From Coptis chinensis (Eukaryota; Streptophyta; Magnoliopsida; Ranunculales; Ranunculaceae), in assembly GCA_015680905.1 (NCBI GenBank), contig CM027382.1:20433501-20497500 (forward strand): a stretch of DNA of 64,000 nucleotides, in the 5' to 3' direction. The notes beneath the pieces were generated by a model. The model made no database searches, was not told the origin of the DNA, and saw only the letters and a program-made list of their open reading frames with translations. Position numbers and translations under genes: made by a program. Of this stretch, positions 58,267-64,000 are shown piece by piece (position 1 is the first letter of the stretch; each line of letters opens with the position of its first letter).

Positions 58267-60154
58267 GGTCCTTGTACTTTACCACACCATTGGTAGTGGT
58301 GATCGAGGGAAACTGCTCAGTGAGGAACGCTTGTTGAGGAATATTCGTACGTCGTTTGGTGGTGCACATGTCCTTCAAAAACTTGGCATGCTTGGGTAAA
58401 TGCTTAAGTGCATCTAGGAAAGGTAAGTTTATGGTCAAATTTTTGAAGGTTTCACGGATCTCATCGAAATGTTCGCCACATTTGTTCTTTACCAAACGGC
58501 GCGGGAATGGAGCTTTTGGCGGAATCGCGCATAAGGATCGATGGCGTCTTTCCACTAGGGGCGTGGGTGTAGATTTGGAAGGTACAACTTCGTCCGTTAT
58601 AAGTTGCGAGGTAGGAGTTGGAAGGACGTCAGCCATGGTTTCCGTCGATTCCTCGTCTGGCATACGTATTTTATTGTCGATGGTTCGGCCAGAACGAAGA
58701 GTGGTAATGACATTTACCTCACCCTGGCTTGGATTACTAGATCCTAGTGCATTGTTGAGTTCAAAGGTAGTGTTTGTAGGCTTAGGGTTTGGAACTGCTT
58801 GGCCAGGGAACACGCCCTTTTAACTTTTATCCTTAGCTAACAACTGAAGAGACTGTTGGATAGAAGCTAGGATTTGGTTATGTTGATTCATGTATGTCAG
58901 AAAAGTTTCACCGCTTTTTATCGGTATTGGATTGTACCAATGAGAACAGGGAACTAGTTCATGGTTATTATTTACTGGGTTGATTTTGGTAGCCATATCC
59001 TTGATTAAGCGGGAACAAGGTTCGCGGTTGTTTTGGTACCCTATAGTTGCATTGTTGGGAAAATTACTTTGCCCTTGCTGGAATTATGGAGGATTTCCTT
59101 GACGATAGGAATTGTAGTTGTGGTGGTCGTAGAGGAACGTTGTTGACACCGGAGGGAGCTTGTTGTTGGGCAGGGGTGTCCAAGCTAAATTCGGATGTTG
59201 TCGCCAAGGTGCATTAGGGATGTTGAAAGCATAAGCCTCTTGAAGATTGGGGAGGGCACTTTCGTATACCAAAGGACAATAAGAATCGGCGTGCTCAAGA
59301 CTTAAGCAAAGAGGACATGGGAAGCATTAGCGACCATGACTGTTTGGGTTTTGATCATTTACTTGTACCCGAAAAGAGCATCGACCTTTTGTTTAGGGAC
59401 TTCGATTAGAGTTTTAATTCGGATCGGGTTTGACCTCGAACATAGAGCGTAACTTTGGTAGGAGTGTCTTTAGAAGATCCGGAAGAATCGATGTTTCCCC
59501 AATAGGTGCTTCGTGAAGCCCTGTTTCTCAAGAAAAGTGTATGCTTCAAGATGCGCCTTTGTCCATGAAACAACCGCCGCTCATGATATCTAATGTTTCC
59601 TTTTGATGGTCGAGAGACCATTAAAGAATGAAACGGACTAATACAAATGGTATCGAGTTGATGATGGGGACATTCGAGAAGTAGATCGATAAATCTGCTC
59701 CATACATGCTTCCCAAAGATTCCCCGGGGTCTTTGGCGAAAAAGAATTGAATCTTTTGAAGCATTTTGTAGTTTTCTTACGAGTATAGAACTTTATCATG
59801 AATGCTTGTATGCGAGTTTGGCTCATGTGTCAATGGATTCTTGGGCGCTTACCGTGAGCCAAACTAAAGCTTTATCGACTAAAGGTGAAGAGAAACAACC
59901 TAAGCAAGACTTGTTCATTGGTAACAAATCGGATGGCGGAAGGTGGTGACTACTTGTTGCATTCGGCGAAGGTGATTGTGCGGTTTTTCATGGTCTAGAC
60001 CATGGTAAAATGCAGGTAACAAACCGAAAATGTTTGGCGGAATTAGAAAATCACCTACAATAGCATCGAGTTTAATGCAAAGAAGGGTCCTTCTTGTAAG
60101 GCAATATAGAAATCGAAAGGGTTTTCTCGACTGGGGGATTTTCCCCGGCCATAA
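58256..60154 (-). pseudogene. Gag of the Athila-like element
   Basis: The ATG near 60154 opens MAGENPPVEKT. The core is heavily shifted in frame, but KTTK.FKRFNSF and the segment up to the short Cys/His box CPLCLSLEHADSYC (about 59310; C-x2-C-x4-H-x4-C) are readable. Then YESALPNLQEAYAFN and APWRQHPNLAWTPLPNN (59270-59140) follow. The C-terminal linker (58813-58256) has LRSGRTIDNK, FPRRLVKNK, LPFLDALKHLPKHAKFLKD and leads to protease. Frames change many times between 59100 and 60000. Confidence 0.8.
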
Positions 60155-60652
60155 TTAAGGGAGATGATGGCAACGAGATGTTTGACGAGGTTGATTTACT
60201 TCGAGGAGGAACTATGTCTAGGAGATAGCATAAGCATTTGTTTATTGTATTTTCAGCAACGATATGTAAGTTCTAATTCCTTATGTTTACTACGGGAATC
60301 GTAGTCTCATACAAATATAAATTTTAATTTAAGGCTCATAAGGAATGAATTATGACCGGAGGTTTTAGAATTAAGGAAAGAGAGAGGTGAAGCACGCCTT
60401 CCTCGAAATGTTGTTAACTTCGGCGGAGTAAGCTAGGATAACGTGTGAATATTCCAAAGCCCGTGTCACCGAGAGAATTGAGGGAGGTTGTTAAGTGCTA
60501 GCATCGCTCCTTAATTAGGCAACCTCAATTTTTTCAAGTTTCCTAGGCAATCGATGGAATAGGATGATGATTTATAATGGTGTATTATGCGCGGGGTGTT
60601 ATTAAGATGATTTAGATGAAATTTTTAATTACAATTATTTTTTTTTTTTATT

Positions 60653-60718
<66 letters not shown>

Positions 60719-61112
60719 TTTACGTAATTAATGTATTATGGAGGCGTGATTACTTAAATATGCAATTAAAATGATAGATCTGATGCCAAAATAGATACTA
60801 ATTAACATATACTAGTTTACGCAGAAAATCTACACATGCAAATCTATATTACTTATATGTGCAACTATATGTAAGTTATATGTGAGCTAGGGGAATGTCG
60901 AGAAACGAACTCATACAAATGAATACCACGTCATTGAATTGATGTAACATACACATATAAAAAATATTCTAAGCGGTGGTTTGAAACTACACATACATCC
61001 AAATATATTCGAATCATATTGATCGTGTTAGCGTGAATATGTAATGTGAACCACATTTATATGCAAAGAGTTCTTAAGCCACACACAAACATGCGAGGTA
61101 AAACGGGTTATA
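60155..61112. other. Leader or junction sequence right of gag
   Basis: No coding sequence recognised. The expected 5' LTR matching 45.6-47.25 kb and a primer-binding site were not found here, so the right boundary of the gag-pol element is unresolved. Includes a TA microsatellite. Confidence 0.4.
60655..60716. repeat. (TA)n microsatellite
   Basis: About 60 bp of uninterrupted TA repeats. Confidence 0.95.
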
Positions 61113-62339
61113 GCCGAGGAGGGCGGTCAGTCCATATACTACTTATTATCCGCTATCCTACTCCTAATTGATTTCTAGATGTCTTTTATTAGGTGTTATG
61201 GGGCTTAGGAGTAGTGTAGAAAGAAGCTGGAATGGAAAATTCAAAATGATAAGTATGAGAGAATATGGTCTTGGATATTTATACTAGAGAATCCTTATTT
61301 TTCTTTCTCCTTCTAACATGGGTTTCTATGCTTGGATTTTTCAAGCTTTTGTATTCCCTTTTGATTTTATTTTTGGGGGAATTCTAACCTTGATATTTCT
61401 TTTGATTTTTGGAAACATATTTCTATTTTTTCTTTTTCTTTTCTTCTGAAGCAGGTAACTGATTTTGATTTGTGACAAGGTTTTTCTCTTCATTTTTCTG
61501 CACTTCATCCTATTTCTCATACTCATCATCTAGGTAGGCTTATTTATTTGTGGTTAATAGATGGGTAATGATTTTTTTGTGAAGTAGAAAGGATTAATGA
61601 AAGGTTCAAAAGGAAGCGATTAAGCGGTAATTTTTTTTACAGTGTGAATTTTTGGCTATATCGATCAAAGAAGGCCCTAAATTCTCGCTAGATTTGGATA
61701 GTGATCAAATAAAAGTAGGCGGTGAACTTCTCTTTATTCGGAAGAACTACTCCTCGTGTCATTACTCATATATCACACATTTTGAGGCTTTTGGTTAGAT
61801 TCTTAGAGGATATGGAAACTAAGTTGCCTAACCGTGGGTCCCGTAAACTTACCGTCAGGTACATTTAATGATAGTCACAAGCATGAATGCTCATGAAAAG
61901 ATGTAAAAACTATTGTATCACGTATTAAATTAAGTTTTTAAGAACAAGTCCTAATTATGATGCTAGGTGAGATTTCTAAATATTTTTCATCATAGAAAGG
62001 GAAACGAATTTGTCACTAAATCACGTTTATTTAGACATCAAGTAAACTATATACAACTATGCATGCCTAATTTTTTGCAAAGGTTCTCATCACTCCCAAA
62101 CAGTCGGACCGTGGTCCTCAAAATGTTAAGAGGAAGAAAGAGTATACCGGAGGCTTTGAGCAAAATATAGCCGACATCTTCCACAGAAATTTATTGTAAC
62201 ACACTATATATTATACATTATAAAAAGTAGAAGCACAATTTAGAGTAGCACACCGTTAGGTTATTTATTTATTTCACATCAAAACGTAAAACAAATATGT
62301 ACATGCATCAACTCATTGCCTCAACCTTGAACTGGGGGA

Positions 62340-63277
62340 TAGTCCATTCTTTACCTTTGTCCCTATAGAAATGTCATTCCTTTGCATCAATACAATCTAT
62401 CATAGCTTTCCGGACTTCCACTCCTTTTTTGCATTGTCTAAATGAGCTATCATTTTATCATCATTAGGGAAAGAACGAACTTTCTTTAGATACCTTGCAG
62501 GGCGTCGCCATGTCTTAAATCGCAAAGAACGAATTATCTTGTTTGTTGGACACATAGAGTCGACCTTTACCCAGTCCTGAAAGGTGGCCGCAAACTACGG
62601 GAAGTACGTCCTCACTATCCTGCATGCTGTAACTGGCAGGGTGATATAGTGCTGCCGAAAAGACCAAGCCCTCTTAAGATTCTCAATTACTAGGTCTGTA
62701 ATGTCAAAGGCGGTATGTTGCTGGGCCAAGGCATGGAATGTCTTACAAGCTGACTTTGATGCAGTGGAAAAATGCCAATCCCCCATGATGTTCAGAAGAA
62801 TAAATAACATGGCAGTTCCAACATTCATGGTCATACTGGCTAGTGGAATAGTGAAGTCTGACCATCGGCCAGCTTCGGCACGTTCACTGACGTGGGCAAT
62901 GCCATCGCCATACCGGGCAGCAAAATCTTCCCTAGAATAGTCATTAAAGTCATTCTCTATCATGTATTGAATGGGGAGGTCTGGCTGAAGAGGAGGAAGG
63001 TCTAGAGCCATAGCAACAGTTGGCTCGTAAGAAGAGTGTCGGGTGTTACCAATACGGAGTATAAATCCATTCAAAGGGAAATCCCCTGTACAGTTGGTAG
63101 ATCTTCCATGTGATCATAAAAATAAGTTGCCAAACCTGGGGAGTATGTCTGCTCCGGGTGTAGAATAAGAGAGTTCCAACCAACTTGAGTGATGTAGTCT
63201 CTGAAAAGATGTCCATATGCAGGAGAATTCAGCAACGAATGGAAAGATTGTTTTGGAATCATCTTTGGAGCTTCCAT
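62340..63277 (-). pseudogene. Second copy of Athila-region ORF c
   Basis: Same start MEAPKMIPKQSFHSLLN at 63277. In this copy a frame break near 63080 is followed by a longer open stretch (63074-62595) containing MNGFILRIGNTRHSSYEP, NDYSREDFAARYGDGIAHV, MTMNVGTAMLFILLNIMGDW and ITDLVIENLKRAWSFRQHYI. It therefore preserves the C-terminal part that is broken in ORF c. The two copies have different lesions. Confidence 0.6.
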
Positions 63278-63446
63278 TGTAGAAGAAGTGTGAAAAAAAA
63301 TGTGACCTGTTTAGACAAGGAAAAACAAATATTAGAGTATGATGAGAATAATTAAGTAAAAACAAATTACCATAGGAAAATTTTACTATAATTAAAAACT
63401 AAAAAGAAAATGACAAATAATATAAAATTGCAAAATTTAAATGGTT

Positions 63447-64000
63447 TCATGGGCCCCAAGTAATGGCGAGGATCCTTTTGTGGGAGGGATCCATTTATAA
63501 GATTTTCTATGCCGTTAATCCGTTACAACAACCCATTGCAACATTTCTCTTTTTAAATCGGTAAATCTCGGCGTTCTCTCCATTATGAGAGTGTGATTTG
63601 CCAAGAACTGGTTGTAATGTGCAAGAATTGTGCTTGTTCCTCTTCGTTTATTGTCCGCAGTCCCCGAAATTCAAGAAGACTGCGGTGATGATAATGTTCG
63701 ACGTTTGAATAATGTCATCGAGTCTTTGTTGCATTAAACAAAGCCCTTCCATGGGATTAAATACGCCAGCATAATGCATTTTCAGTGAAGATGTTGTCAC
63801 GGAACAATCTTCGCCGGTTTCCGGGCACCGACATGGTTCTTTTGCAACATCGGGGTTCCAGAATCCGTTCATACATCTTGAGTGAATGGTAAGAATGTTA
63901 GCTTTTCGAAGAGGTGTATGAGGAGAAGTATTAGAAAACCCCAACGTATCATGATAAGTGTCACAATGGTTGGTAAAGGAGCTGCCTTTTCTTTCACGCA
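63447..64000 (-). pseudogene. Second copy of Athila-region ORF b, partial
   Basis: Corresponds to the C-terminal part of ORF b, with GFSNTSPHTPLRKANILTIH and NGFWNPDVAK shared. It contains its own frameshifts and runs off the right edge of the window. Confidence 0.6.

Larger units (their letters stand above)
61113..64000. repeat. Long direct repeat, copy A'
   Basis: Second copy of 47800-50720, continuing to the window edge. Similarity begins near the shared AGCCGAGG and CTATCCTACTCCTAATTGA. Small clustered insertions and deletions distinguish it. Confidence 0.88.

Overview
This is a stretch of nuclear DNA from a flowering plant, most likely a eudicot. Three things support that: an intron-containing WRKY transcription factor gene of plant-only group IId, plant lineages of LTR retrotransposons (Tat- and Athila-type Ty3/gypsy, Ty1/copia), and plant-type hAT, CACTA, Mutator-like and PIF/Harbinger-like remnants in AT-rich spacer. 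I cannot name the species. Only one host gene looks intact, the WRKY gene at 36992-38433. Almost everything else is transposable-element DNA of different ages, much of it bounded here by target-site duplications (TSDs) read directly from the sequence.

Layout. 20-797: short hAT-type non-autonomous element; a sister copy lies at 34560-35349. 1667-8044: a CACTA-like element with a 3-bp TSD that carries a broken, intron-retaining piece of a mitochondrial ribosomal protein uL3 gene on the minus strand. 8216-9245: decayed Myb/SANT-type ORF of a PIF/Harbinger-like element, minus strand. 11232-20559: complete Tat-lineage gypsy element, minus strand, with 5-bp TSD, two similar ~330-bp LTRs, tRNA-Asp-type primer site, gag-protease-RT-RNase H-second RNase H-integrase, and a spliced three-exon gene on the opposite strand between integrase and the 3' LTR. 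21112-26346: LTR fragment, a hAT element, a terminal-inverted-repeat (TIR) element with CCA minisatellite, a long-TIR element carrying a TORTIFOLIA1-like gene fragment (Pack-MULE-like), and a small Mutator-type element with 9-bp TSD. 27063-33990: decayed copia element, plus strand, with 5-bp TSD and an interrupted 3' LTR.

35358-38433: WRKY gene with a cluster of W-boxes in its upstream region. 39194-43518: TIR element, LINE copy holding only ORF1 and 3' end, and another hAT element. 43812-45540: copia pol remnant and LTR start. About 45.6-64.0 kb: Athila-type gypsy DNA on the minus strand: broken gag (to 60154), protease, RT/RNase H, integrase (to 54876), then a region with three related ORFs (53.3, 51.3 and 50.0 kb) and a small membrane-protein ORF, then a putative LTR. 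A ~2.9-kb part of this (47.8-50.7 kb) is repeated at 61.1-64.0 kb, so a second copy runs off the right edge.

The most unusual points are two gene-capturing DNA transposons in 24 kb, the antisense spliced gene in the Tat element, the tandem related ORFs with their own TATA-like boxes in the Athila-like region, and the W-box-rich WRKY upstream region. All retroelement reading frames seen here carry stops or frameshifts, so none looks competent as it stands.
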